Assembly (NCBI GenBank): GCA_903944555.1 | Contig: CAJASG010000434.1 | Span: 1 to 19,468 of the forward strand | From: an uncultured beta proteobacterium | Lineage (GTDB): Bacteria; Pseudomonadota; Gammaproteobacteria; Burkholderiales; Burkholderiaceae_C | Length of the DNA: 19,468 nt | Reading direction: 5' to 3' | Part shown: positions 1-7,013 of the stretch, in pieces | How positions within the stretch are numbered: the first letter of the stretch is position 1 | Layout: each line of letters opens with the position of its first letter | Position numbers and translations under genes: made by a program | The notes under the pieces: model-generated | Seen by the model: only the letters and a program-made list of their open reading frames with translations | What the model was told of the DNA's origin: nothing | Databases searched by the model: none

Positions 1-44
1 ATCCGGACGCTAGCTATACGTTAAATCACCAAATCAGATAATTT

Positions 45-78
45 GAATGACCGATATCTGGAAATTTGGCAGTCGGCT
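45..78. repeat. Imperfect direct repeat, left copy
   Basis: Positions 45-67 match 19,019-19,041 at 20 of 23 bases, and all three differences are transitions. The match continues into GGCAGTCGGCT here against GGCATCGGCT there, after a 4-base insertion and with one single-base indel. The two copies have the same orientation and bracket the whole late gene block, about 18.97 kb apart. Possible meanings are diverged attachment sites, a duplicated regulatory site, or the footprint of an old recombination event. The similarity is seen directly; its function is unknown. Confidence 0.6.
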
Positions 79-163
79 TAGGGTTTTCTGGGGTCGTTCA
101 AGTCCAAAGCCCCACTGACTCCTGTCGCCCCACTGGAGCGGTTTGCAGCATCAGACTCAGCAA

Positions 164-188
164 CCTCAACCCGGTTCGGGATGTGAGG
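164..188. other. Stem-loop downstream of the late operon
   Basis: Two nested arms are visible: CCTCA (164-168) with TGAGG (184-188), and CCCG (170-173) with CGGG (177-180) around a 3-base loop. No T-run follows directly on either strand, so a classical Rho-independent terminator is not clear. It could still help end late transcription or stabilise the 3' end of the mRNA. Confidence 0.3.
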
Positions 189-250
189 TCGTGTGCTTTC
201 AAACCTAGGGTGCACTGGCCAAAAAAATAGTTCATGGTCAAAGCGCCTTG

Positions 251-574
251 TTATGGAACGCTGCTAGGCAGCAGCGCCAGTTGATAGCCGCCAGGCGGCG
301 CCTCGCCATCCCCGGGGACGCCCTGAAACGGCGACCCCGGCACAGTCGTCAGCAACTGGTACAGCGGCGCCAGCGGGTGCACGGCCAGTTGCGCGAATGG
401 CACCGTCACGTATTCGTGCCACAGCGGGCGGTCGGCATCGCGCGCAGCTTGGTTGACGTACATCGCTACCATCAGCACCAGCACCTGCTCGCGCGCCTTG
501 ATTTCAACGTGCACGATACGGTGGTAGCCGGCGCTGGCGCAGCTGGGGGTTGGGAGGCTTTGCAATAAGGCCAT
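251..574 (-). CDS. Hypothetical phage protein, 107 aa, last gene of the late operon
   Basis: I do not recognise this protein. It starts at the ATG at 574, which has a GGAG Shine-Dalgarno sequence 6 bases upstream; the frame stays open further upstream but only as a shadow of the tail gene. The first 50 residues look like a compact mixed alpha/beta fold (VHVEIKAREQVLVLMVAMYVN), and the C-terminal part is proline- and glycine-rich without a clear motif. There is no signal peptide or membrane segment. It lies 13 bp downstream of the 363-aa tail gene and closes the operon, so a tail-fibre accessory or assembly role is possible but only inferred. Its initiation sequence is identical over 13 bases to that of the 127-aa gene (9,829-9,841). 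Confidence 0.7.
   Translation of the reverse strand: MALLQSLPTPSCASAGYHRIVHVEIKAREQVLVLMVAMYVNQAARDADRPLWHEYVTVPFAQLAVHPLAPLYQLLTTVPGSPFQGVPGDGEAPPGGYQLALLPSSVP
259..276 (-). terminator. GC-rich hairpin at the 3' end of the late operon
   Basis: A perfect 7-bp stem (CGCTGCT 259-265 with AGCAGCG 270-276) and 4-base loop lie in the last codons of the final late gene. The following minus-strand sequence is not a T-run at once; seven T come about 30 nt later (221-227). This is a terminator-like structure of weak form and may be only a coding coincidence. Confidence 0.3.
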
Positions 575-587
575 GGGATGCTCCGCG

Positions 588-1679
588 TTAGGTAAAGTTG
601 GTACCCCCCAGCGCCACCGCATCGACAAACAGCTGCATTGGGTTGGCGCGCTTGCCGTACTCGAAGCTGGTGGTGCCGGCGTAGTTGGAGGTGGTTTGGG
701 TGATCTTGATGATTTGCGAGTACAGGGTGTTGCCACTGCGGCGCACGCCCCAGGTGTGCATGTCGGACAACCAGCCACCGGCGTACCGGATGTTGTCCAG
801 ACCAAAGCACGGAATCGTCATCGCCTTGGAGTTGCCCGCCATGATGCTGGGGGTGTAGCTGTACTCGGTATTGATGGCGGTCGGATAGGTCAGGCTGTTG
901 TCAAAGCCGCCGACCACCATGTGATTTCGGCCGCCATCAAAGGTCAGGCCGCCGGCCGCGTTGTACATGCGAAAGCCGTAGCTGTCAGCGCTGGGCTGCA
1001 GGCCGTCGAGCGCAAAAATGAAGCACTGGGGCGACACCACCGTGGCGCCGGTGGGAGCGTAGACATACGGCACCACCACCGAGTCGCCAGTCTCGGAGGC
1101 CGGTAAAAAGTTGGTGCCTTGGTAGTAGGCGTTGGCGCTGGAGGGAATATTCCACAAAATGATGCGGTTGCGCCCGGCACCCAGGTTGGTGGTCGCATTG
1201 GCGGTGTACATGGACCAGCCGGTTTGTCCCAGCAGGAAGGACAAGGGGATAGAGCCCAGTGCGCCATAGGCAATCCCCCCCAGGTATTCCGGTACCGGGT
1301 ACAGCGTGGAAAACAGCTGCTCACCCACATCGTTCACCATCTGCAGGCCGTAGCTGGGCTCGGTAATCAGCGTGGCAAACACCAAGATGTAGCTGGTCGC
1401 GGCGACACGCCCGGTATTACCCCAGGTTGAGGTCAGCGTGATGGTGGCTTGGTTGGAGCCATTGGTGCCGGTGACGTAGGTGTGGTAACCCAAGGTCGCT
1501 ATCACCGGGCGCAGGTAGCCACCGCCGGGCACGTTCGGGAAGGTGTAGGTGCTGACCGTGCCATAGGCCTCGTTGGCGCGCGCAATCAGGCCAATGTAGA
1601 TACCACCGCCGGCAATGTCGGGCGTGGCCAGCAGCGTATTGTTGGCCTTGCGAATCTCCAAACCGTAGGCGGCCGTCAT
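588..1679 (-). CDS. Tail protein, DUF6453-like, 363 aa
   Basis: A probable distal tail or fibre-associated structural protein. It opens with YGLEIRKANNTLL and later repeats the same kind of motif: YGLQMVNDVGEQLF near residue 110 and YGFRMYNAAGGLTFDGG near residue 235. The pattern Y-G-[LF]-x-[IM]-x-[ND] followed by a short beta hairpin recurs in phage tail proteins of the DUF6453 type, so the protein may be built of three related beta modules. It is rich in G, T, N and Y and lacks charged clusters, as expected for a beta-rich virion protein. The start overlaps the stop of the 699-aa gene by 4 bases (ATGA), with only a weak Shine-Dalgarno sequence, so translation is probably coupled. The family name is from memory of motifs; the exact virion position is not known. 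Confidence 0.7.
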   Translation of the reverse strand: MTAAYGLEIRKANNTLLATPDIAGGGIYIGLIARANEAYGTVSTYTFPNVPGGGYLRPVIATLGYHTYVTGTNGSNQATITLTSTWGNTGRVAATSYILVFATLITEPSYGLQMVNDVGEQLFSTLYPVPEYLGGIAYGALGSIPLSFLLGQTGWSMYTANATTNLGAGRNRIILWNIPSSANAYYQGTNFLPASETGDSVVVPYVYAPTGATVVSPQCFIFALDGLQPSADSYGFRMYNAAGGLTFDGGRNHMVVGGFDNSLTYPTAINTEYSYTPSIMAGNSKAMTIPCFGLDNIRYAGGWLSDMHTWGVRRSGNTLYSQIIKITQTTSNYAGTTSFEYGKRANPMQLFVDAVALGGTNFT

Positions 1680-3775
1680 AGCAGGTAGCCAATCTTGACG
1701 CGCTGCACGTTGTTCGCATCAAACACCCGAATCGTATTGGCACCAATCACCACCGCTGGCCCGCTGACGGCATTGCCGTTGATGGTGTTGGACAGTGCTG
1801 TCACCGTCAAATTGGCCGCCGACAAGGTGCCGACTTGGGCGGTCCCAATCGCCGCATTGGCAATGAAGGTCGAGGCATTGGCCGCTGTGATCTGGCCTGA
1901 CAGGTTGGTGCCAATGGTGGCGCCCACGGTGGCGTTGTCCTGCGGCTTGCCGGTGCCCGATACCCCGGCCCACGACGAAACCGAGGTGGCGAACAGGGCA
2001 ATGCGGTTGAGCAAAATCTGGCGTGTCGAATAGACCAGCTCGAAGGCCGAACGAAAGGCAGTGGCCACAATGGCGGTATCGACCGTGAAGTCAAACACCA
2101 GGGTCAAGCCGGACAGATAGGAGCTCAGGGCATTGACGGCGTTGAGGTAGTTGGTGCCCTCGGTGGTCAAGCCCATGCTGGACGCTTGGCTCAGGATGCC
2201 GTTGGCCTCGTTGTACAGCACGTTGTATTCTTTCAGCACCGCCGGCTTTTCACCGCGCGCCAGCACCGCATCGCTGACGATGTTGGCCAGCACGTTGAGC
2301 GCAATGCCAGCATTGTTGGCGGCGGCATTGGCGGTGCTGACCAGCGTGGCGGCGGCGGTACCACTGACCAAGCCGGTGACATTGCCCAAAAAGTTGGTAG
2401 CGGCGGCGCTGGCGCCCGACTGCAGCACGATGTTGCCGGCGTTGTCCTTGATGGTCACCGTGCCGGTAAAGCTGCCATTGCTGGCGTACACGGTACCGCG
2501 CACCACTGCATTCGAGAGCTCGGCCGTGCCGTCCGCATGGATGCGCCAGCCGAAGGTGCCGCTGACATAGTTCGTGCTTTGGATGTACTGGCCGACCGCA
2601 ATCGCGCCGGCAATCAATTTACTCACCGCCAAGTTGGCAACTTTGGCATCATCCACCGCCAGGTTGCCTATCTTGGCATTGGTGATGGTGCCATTCATCA
2701 CGTACAGGTCATTGGCATAGACCCCGGCCGGCACTGCCACGCCGTTGATGGTGGTCGGGGTGGTTTGCACGACAAAAGGCAGTAGGGGTGGTGTCGTCAC
2801 CCAGGCGGCGCCGCTGCGGTAGCGCGTCACATTGGGCACCACGCTGGTGTCGAGCCAGACATAGCCGTCATACAGGTTGACGGTGGGCGCGGTGCTGGAG
2901 GCTGTGGCCGGTGGCGCCACATAGAACTGGTTGGCGCGCACGCCAAAGGCGCTGCTCGGGGCAGCATGGTTAGCGGTGGTGGCCAAACCGAAACCACTCA
3001 CCAGGCCGGCCGCGTCAATCTTGACGGTGTACTGGGCAAACAGGGCGCCGGTTTCACTGGCCCGGGTGGTGGCCTCGGTCTGAATCGCGGCGTCGATCAG
3101 GTTGATGCGGCTGGTCAGGGTCGCGTCCAGCTGGGTGTTGGTGATTTGCCCGGTCAAGGCCTGCAGCAGCTGGGACACATCGGCGCCGGTGGTCACCACC
3201 AAGCCGTGCAGTCCGCCCGCTGGGGTCAGGGAGGCCACGCCATCGACCGTCACCCACTTAATCCATAGGTGCCAGGTGGTAGCTGGGTTGCTTGGGTAGG
3301 CGAACACCACACCGCTGAATTCGGTCAGCACCACCGCATCGCTGAACACCGGCGTGCTGCCCCCGCTGGCGTAGGTGGAACCGGTCTGCCAAGTGGCACC
3401 GTACACCACCGTTTTGGCGTGGCCATGGCCCTGCGTGTACAGCGGCGCGCCGTGGCCGACAAAGACGTGGCTGATGGCGGCCGACACGACAAAGCTGCTC
3501 GGGGTCGGTGGCGGTGTCAGGTCGGCCTCGTAGACCGTGCCGCCGGTAGTTGTGCCGCCCGGCGCCGCCGTGGCGCCTGCAATCGGTTTTCCGCCGCCGT
3601 TGGTGAGGTAGCCCGGGCGCAGCACCACCATGCCGGCATCAATCAGGTCGCGCAAGGTCACGCCCCGGTCCAGCGCATTGCCCCGGTTGCCCAGGTACAC
3701 GCTCAAGGCCTCGCGCACCTTCTCCAAGAAATTGGCAGCGGTGACCGGCGGTAGGTCTTTGCGTTCGTCGCTCAT
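1676..3775 (-). CDS. Tail fibre/tip protein with DUF1983-type region, 699 aa
   Basis: A large structural protein of the tail. The N-terminal 60 residues (ending in DLIDAGMVVLRPGYL) form a helical head-proximal segment, followed by a Gly/Pro/Thr linker (60-95). The middle (about 245-420) has YTVKIDAAGLVSGFGL, SSAFGVRANQFYV and later WRIHADGTAELSNAVVRGTV, the hallmark order of the DUF1983 region seen at the C-terminus of lambda J-like proteins. A second helical domain (about 500-610, VLARGEKPAVLKEYN) is also common in such proteins, and the C-terminus (640-699) is beta-rich. The ATG overlaps the stop of the nozzle-like gene by 4 bases, with GGAG about 11 bases upstream. In a short-tailed phage this is best read as a tail tip or fibre scaffold rather than a siphovirus host-specificity protein. 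Confidence 0.75.
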   Translation of the reverse strand: MSDERKDLPPVTAANFLEKVREALSVYLGNRGNALDRGVTLRDLIDAGMVVLRPGYLTNGGGKPIAGATAAPGGTTTGGTVYEADLTPPPTPSSFVVSAAISHVFVGHGAPLYTQGHGHAKTVVYGATWQTGSTYASGGSTPVFSDAVVLTEFSGVVFAYPSNPATTWHLWIKWVTVDGVASLTPAGGLHGLVVTTGADVSQLLQALTGQITNTQLDATLTSRINLIDAAIQTEATTRASETGALFAQYTVKIDAAGLVSGFGLATTANHAAPSSAFGVRANQFYVAPPATASSTAPTVNLYDGYVWLDTSVVPNVTRYRSGAAWVTTPPLLPFVVQTTPTTINGVAVPAGVYANDLYVMNGTITNAKIGNLAVDDAKVANLAVSKLIAGAIAVGQYIQSTNYVSGTFGWRIHADGTAELSNAVVRGTVYASNGSFTGTVTIKDNAGNIVLQSGASAAATNFLGNVTGLVSGTAAATLVSTANAAANNAGIALNVLANIVSDAVLARGEKPAVLKEYNVLYNEANGILSQASSMGLTTEGTNYLNAVNALSSYLSGLTLVFDFTVDTAIVATAFRSAFELVYSTRQILLNRIALFATSVSSWAGVSGTGKPQDNATVGATIGTNLSGQITAANASTFIANAAIGTAQVGTLSAANLTVTALSNTINGNAVSGPAVVIGANTIRVFDANNVQRVKIGYLL

Positions 3776-5379
3776 GTTTGGGCCAACTCCTGCATGCTGT
3801 GCGCCATCGCCACCCCTTGCACCGGGTAGCTGGTCACCAGTTCAATCTGGAAGGTCTGCGCGTAGTAGTCGGCAGGCAGGCGAAATGGCGCCGCACTGGT
3901 GACACTGACGCTGTGTTTCAAGACGCCATCGGCGTACAGCTTGAAGGTCAGCGGGTAGGCGTCGGCGGTGACTTCGGCACAGGAAAAGGACGCCACCGGC
4001 CGGGGCAGACGCTCCAGCTTGGTGCGGAAGGTGGCGCTCAAGGGCGCGCCGGCGTCCCACTTCTGAAGCTGGGTGCCGTCCAGCACATACAGCGCGTCCT
4101 GCAGCTCGTCCAGATACAGCGCATCGACACCGAAGTTCAGAAAATAAATACCCTGCGGGTTGAGCGGGTCCAGCACAAAGCCTTGGCGCTGCGCATTGGC
4201 GGTGAAGAAACCAAAGTAGCGCCGCTCGTACATGCAACCCACGATGGAGCTCGGGTTCATGGCCTGCCAGTCGTCGCGCGTCAGCAAGCCCTCGGTCAGC
4301 AAGCGCGCACCGCCCTGCCCCACGTAGGCCAAACCGTCAGGGGAGGCCCACGCCACCCCATGGCCCAAACCCACTGTGGACAATGGCGCAATGCAGGCCT
4401 GCTCGAACGCCACCGGGGTTTCGTCCAGCGCATCGGGCGTGCCGCCGGTGACCAGCATCGGGTTGCCATTGGTCAGCACCACCAGCGTTTGGCCATAGGT
4501 GGCCAGTGCCACCGGCGTGCTTTGGGAGGGCAGTACCTCGTAGGCAATCGGCCAGGCATACGGCACATAGGCCTCACAGACCCGCACCGAACGCCCACTG
4601 ATACCGGCCAGCATGCCGTTCCACATCCCAGTGAGGAATTTGAGGTCGGCCGGTGGTGTCAGCCAGGTGGTGGTGGGGGCCACTTCCCCCAGCACCCGGC
4701 CATCGTCGCTGCTGCTGGTCAGGGTGGAGCTGATTTCGCGCAGGAAGTAGTAGTTCAGGTCATCGGCGGACCCACTGGTGCGGTAAATCCGAATCCGGTT
4801 GATGCCGTAATTGCCGGCCGGCGGTGCGGCCAAGCTGCTGATGGCCACCGCGTCATCGACCTTGCACGCCAGCTGCGCCGACACCGGACCGGGCGCGCTT
4901 TCTTCGCCAATGTCGGTCACGTAGGTGTAGCAATACACCAAGTTGTGCGTTAGGGTACCAACGCCCCCGCTGGCATTCAACAAGGGCTGCACCACGGGCG
5001 ACGGCACGCCCAGCTCACGCGCCGTAGTCGGGTACGGTGCGGACGCCAGTGCCATGGTGGTGTTGGTCCACTTCGGGGTACCGGCACCGGTGAAATAGGT
5101 GCGCTCGGCGGTGTCGTTGGCGGTTGGTCCCAGTACCGCGTGCACCTCGGTCGCCCAGGTCAGCCAGTATTGCGTGTCGCTGGCGACTTGGCGCCCCATG
5201 CGGTAGATGGTCTTGCGTCCCGCCGGTACCGTGGCCACCGTGAGCGGCGCACCCCACGGCCGCAGGTCACCCCGACCGGGCTTTTGGTTCAGCGAAGTCA
5301 CGCCGACATGGTTGGGCAGCAGCATCGCATGCAAGGCCCGCACCGCGCCGGCAAAACCGGAGTACCGCAAAATAGTCAT
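3772..5379 (-). CDS. Putative tail nozzle/hub protein, 535 aa
   Basis: Likely a beta-rich virion protein of the short tail, similar in kind to nozzle proteins of the T7 gp12/P22 gp10 type. The N-terminus has LLPNHVGVTSLNQKPGRGDLRPWG, a feature seen where such proteins describe gene-product contacts at the nozzle top. It also has PGTPKW-like repeats and, near residue 170, TYVTDIGEESAPGPVS, a motif typical of these proteins. The following RIRIYRTSGSADDLNYYFLREI also fits a propeller blade pattern. It starts at 5379 with GAGG in the sequence shared with another gene (GAGGCTAACCCATG), 3 bp after the holin stop. It overlaps the next gene by 4 bases. The assignment rests on motif resemblance and position, not on a search. 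Confidence 0.55.
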   Translation of the reverse strand: MTILRYSGFAGAVRALHAMLLPNHVGVTSLNQKPGRGDLRPWGAPLTVATVPAGRKTIYRMGRQVASDTQYWLTWATEVHAVLGPTANDTAERTYFTGAGTPKWTNTTMALASAPYPTTARELGVPSPVVQPLLNASGGVGTLTHNLVYCYTYVTDIGEESAPGPVSAQLACKVDDAVAISSLAAPPAGNYGINRIRIYRTSGSADDLNYYFLREISSTLTSSSDDGRVLGEVAPTTTWLTPPADLKFLTGMWNGMLAGISGRSVRVCEAYVPYAWPIAYEVLPSQSTPVALATYGQTLVVLTNGNPMLVTGGTPDALDETPVAFEQACIAPLSTVGLGHGVAWASPDGLAYVGQGGARLLTEGLLTRDDWQAMNPSSIVGCMYERRYFGFFTANAQRQGFVLDPLNPQGIYFLNFGVDALYLDELQDALYVLDGTQLQKWDAGAPLSATFRTKLERLPRPVASFSCAEVTADAYPLTFKLYADGVLKHSVSVTSAAPFRLPADYYAQTFQIELVTSYPVQGVAMAHSMQELAQT

Positions 5380-5382
5380 GGG

Positions 5383-5940
5383 TTAGCCTCGGTTCACCGT
5401 GGAAATGCTGGGGTCGGCCTGCGCCTTGCCGCGAAACCAGCTGGCAATGCCCAAAATCGGCAAGGCCGCACCGTTGACCGCCCCTAGCGCACCAATCATG
5501 GCTGGCAAGGAGCCCAGTGCCTGCACCGCCGACACCACGCCGCACATCACCGCGATATAGACCGCTGACGTGGTGACGCCGGCAATCAGGAGGTTGACGC
5601 CAAAGACAAAGCCAATGAAGGGGCGCCAACTGTAGGTCGGCCAGTGTTCGGCCGCGCTCTCGGCCTGCATGGACTTGTTCACATCGCTGGCATTGGCCAC
5701 CGCCAGGCGCTCCAAGTCCAGCCCGGCGTTGATGGCATGGGTTTTCAGGGCGGCATCGAGCTGCGCCAGCTGCAAGCGCCCTTCGGGGGTGCCGTTCAGG
5801 TTGGTCAGCGCGATGCTGACCGCATCCAGTGTGGGCGACGGCGTACCGAGCTGGTCCGCGAGAAACTTCACCGCCATGCCCGCCGCTGGGCCGGCCAACA
5901 GGCTGGCCGCCACCGGGGCAATTGATTTGAGCCAGTCCAT
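5383..5940 (-). CDS. Three-TM holin (GTA_holin_3TM type), 185 aa
   Basis: A likely holin that permeabilises the inner membrane so that the lysozyme can reach the cell wall. The first 100 residues are a soluble amphipathic region with a small hydrophobic N-terminal helix. From residue 105 the sequence WRPFIGFVFGVNLLIAG begins a hydrophobic C-terminal half with about three membrane segments (107-130, about 135-153, 155-168), ending in SWFRGK and a polar tail. The soluble N-terminus plus WRP-F motif before the first segment is characteristic of the 3TM holin family. The ATG follows the lysozyme TAA directly, with GAGGA 7-8 bases upstream. It lies last in a three-gene lysis block (6,716-5,383). 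Confidence 0.75.
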   Translation of the reverse strand: MDWLKSIAPVAASLLAGPAAGMAVKFLADQLGTPSPTLDAVSIALTNLNGTPEGRLQLAQLDAALKTHAINAGLDLERLAVANASDVNKSMQAESAAEHWPTYSWRPFIGFVFGVNLLIAGVTTSAVYIAVMCGVVSAVQALGSLPAMIGALGAVNGAALPILGIASWFRGKAQADPSISTVNRG

Positions 5941-6414
5941 TTAGTTGTCCTCCGCTGCGTATTCGAGTTGCTTGGCGCCCCGATTGACCCAGCCGGCACC
6001 CATGGCGGGCCAGGCCGAACACTTGGTCCAAAAACGCAGGCGCTGCGCCATGAAGCGCATCAGCACATCGTTTTGGTCGAGCCGGGCCAACTTGGCGGCA
6101 CTGACCGGCCCCCAATGGCCATCGTCGGCCACGCCAATGGCGGCCTGCAGCTTGCGCACAGCGGTCTGCATGCCACTGTTGACGGCAAAGTCAAAAACCT
6201 GAAACTTGATGGCCTCGGGCGCGCTGCCCAGTGGCTGCCAAAAGTCGCGCAGGTAAATCGCACTGGCCTGCTCGCGCGTCAGGTTCTTGATGTCGAGCTC
6301 GGGATAGCTGCGTTGGCTGATACCCCAGTTGGTCACGCCTCCGGGGTCGGCCGGGTTGGCGCTGTAGCCGCCCTCATGGCCCAGCAAGCGGTCAAAGGCT
6401 TGGTCGAAGTTCAT
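5941..6414 (-). CDS. Endolysin, GH108 lysozyme with peptidoglycan-binding C-terminus, 157 aa
   Basis: A muramidase-type endolysin that cleaves peptidoglycan at the end of the lytic cycle. The N-terminal signature LGHEGGYSANPADPGGVTNWG contains the presumed catalytic Glu14 of the EGGYS motif of glycoside hydrolase family 108. The second half, with FDFAVNSGMQTAVRKLQ and GPVSAAKL, matches the PG_binding_3 region usual in this family. The length is typical of two-domain proteins of this kind. There is no signal peptide or signal-anchor, so export should depend on the holin. The start overlaps the stop of the 101-aa membrane protein by 4 bases (ATGA), with an AAGGGGG Shine-Dalgarno sequence upstream. 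It is followed at once by the holin gene. Confidence 0.9.
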   Translation of the reverse strand: MNFDQAFDRLLGHEGGYSANPADPGGVTNWGISQRSYPELDIKNLTREQASAIYLRDFWQPLGSAPEAIKFQVFDFAVNSGMQTAVRKLQAAIGVADDGHWGPVSAAKLARLDQNDVLMRFMAQRLRFWTKCSAWPAMGAGWVNRGAKQLEYAAEDN

Positions 6415-6716
6415 CGCGCCCCCTTATCGACCACCCGGTCCATCTTGTCGGCCATGCGCTCAATTTGCTTGTCCAGGCGCGTCAGCACCTCGCGCATCTG
6501 CGCTGCGCTCTCGGTGAATCGGTTGTCCTGCGCCCCATCGACCTGCTTTTGCAGGTACTTGTTTTCTTCCAGCATGGTGACGCGCTTGTCCAGGGTGGAC
6601 CAAGCACCAAAGCCGGCAATCAAGAATCCCAAAAAGGTCAGGATATGCCCCAAATTGATGGTCGCGTCAAAGCGCACACCCTTGGGTCGGTCGTAGTCGT
6701 TGATGTCGATGTTCAC
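6411..6716 (-). CDS. Membrane-anchored coiled-coil lysis protein, possible i-spanin-like, 101 aa
   Basis: A small protein with one hydrophobic segment (about residues 22-42, LGHILTFLGFLIAGFGAW) followed by a charged helix-forming region (45-100) with heptad-like leucines and many E, K, D and R residues, such as RLDKQIERMADKMDRVVDK. This N-in, one-TM, coiled-coil build resembles inner-membrane spanins or holin partners. No lipoprotein gene for an outer-membrane spanin is embedded in or next to it. The start is GTG at 6716, chosen because AAGGAG lies 7-8 bases upstream and the residues align with the frame; no ATG fits. The stop overlaps the lysozyme start. Its place directly before the lysozyme supports a lysis role, but the exact function is inferred. 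Confidence 0.55.
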   Translation of the reverse strand: MNIDINDYDRPKGVRFDATINLGHILTFLGFLIAGFGAWSTLDKRVTMLEENKYLQKQVDGAQDNRFTESAAQMREVLTRLDKQIERMADKMDRVVDKGAR

Positions 6717-6717
6717 G

Positions 6718-7002
6718 CTATGTCTCCTTAACTTTGATGAGAATTTCCACTTGCTTGATGCGCCCGCCGACCGTGGTTAAGGTGACCGTCACCTTGTAGG
6801 TCTTGCCGTGTAGTCCGCCCGACAACCAGACCTTGGCCACGCCATTGGTGACGCTGGACGGCGTGCTTTGTGTGATGCCGGTGTCCACCGTGGCGACGTG
6901 GGAGAACACGGTGTCGCTCAAGGCTGCCAGCCAGGCGGCAAACGAAATGTCGAAGTCCTGCACATCGGCCGGTTGCTTTTCAAATTTTTCGAGGATGGCC
7001 AT
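6718..7002 (-). CDS. Small phage protein of unknown function, 94 aa
   Basis: The start is ATG 7002, preceded by GAAGGAAA; the longer frame back to 7134 is a shadow of the 541-aa gene. The sequence begins MAILEKFEKQPADVQDFDISF, then AAWLAALSDT, a variable stretch, and a beta-rich end GVAKVWLSGGLHGKTYKVTVTLTT followed by GGRIKQVEILIKVKE. I recall similar small proteins (K-Q-P-A-[DE] near the start and K-V-W-L-S-G-G-x-x-G-x-x-Y-K-V later) in many phages near tail and lysis genes, where the C-terminal half looks like an immunoglobulin-like or BACON-like beta sandwich. No function is known to me. It lies between the repeat-rich LamG gene and the lysis block and shares its TAG stop region with the Shine-Dalgarno sequence of the next gene. 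Confidence 0.75.
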   Translation of the reverse strand: MAILEKFEKQPADVQDFDISFAAWLAALSDTVFSHVATVDTGITQSTPSSVTNGVAKVWLSGGLHGKTYKVTVTLTTVGGRIKQVEILIKVKET

Positions 7003-7013
7003 GGGGGTTTCCT

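Larger units (their letters stand above)
1..250. other. Left flank, no gene seen
   Basis: This 250-bp stretch lies downstream of the last late gene and holds no credible coding region on either strand. The first 70 bases are noticeably more AT-rich than the phage genes, which suggests an element boundary. It contains one copy of the imperfect direct repeat (45-78), an imperfect inverted repeat around it (CCAAAT/CAGATA at 29-40 against TATCTG/ATTTGG at 55-60 and 64-69), a 9-bp direct repeat GCCCCACTG (109-117 and 127-135), a stem-loop (164-188) and a run of seven A (221-227, a T-run on the minus strand). What lies further left is unknown. Confidence 0.6.

Noticed and set aside
129..150. Sigma-54 -24/-12 promoter (TGGAGCGGTTTGCA)
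   Set aside because: GG and GC are 8 rather than 10 bases apart, and there is no gene downstream in the window on that strand.
170..210. tRNA T-arm-like GGTTCGGGA as an integration site
   Set aside because: The surrounding sequence cannot be folded into a tRNA 3' half, and no CCA or acceptor stem is seen.
588..1679. Diversity-generating retroelement target
   Set aside because: No lectin-type variable C-terminus, template repeat or reverse transcriptase is seen in the window.
5267..6115. Minus-strand open frame of 282 codons over the holin and lysozyme
   Set aside because: It is out of frame with both well-supported lysis genes and has no family resemblance.
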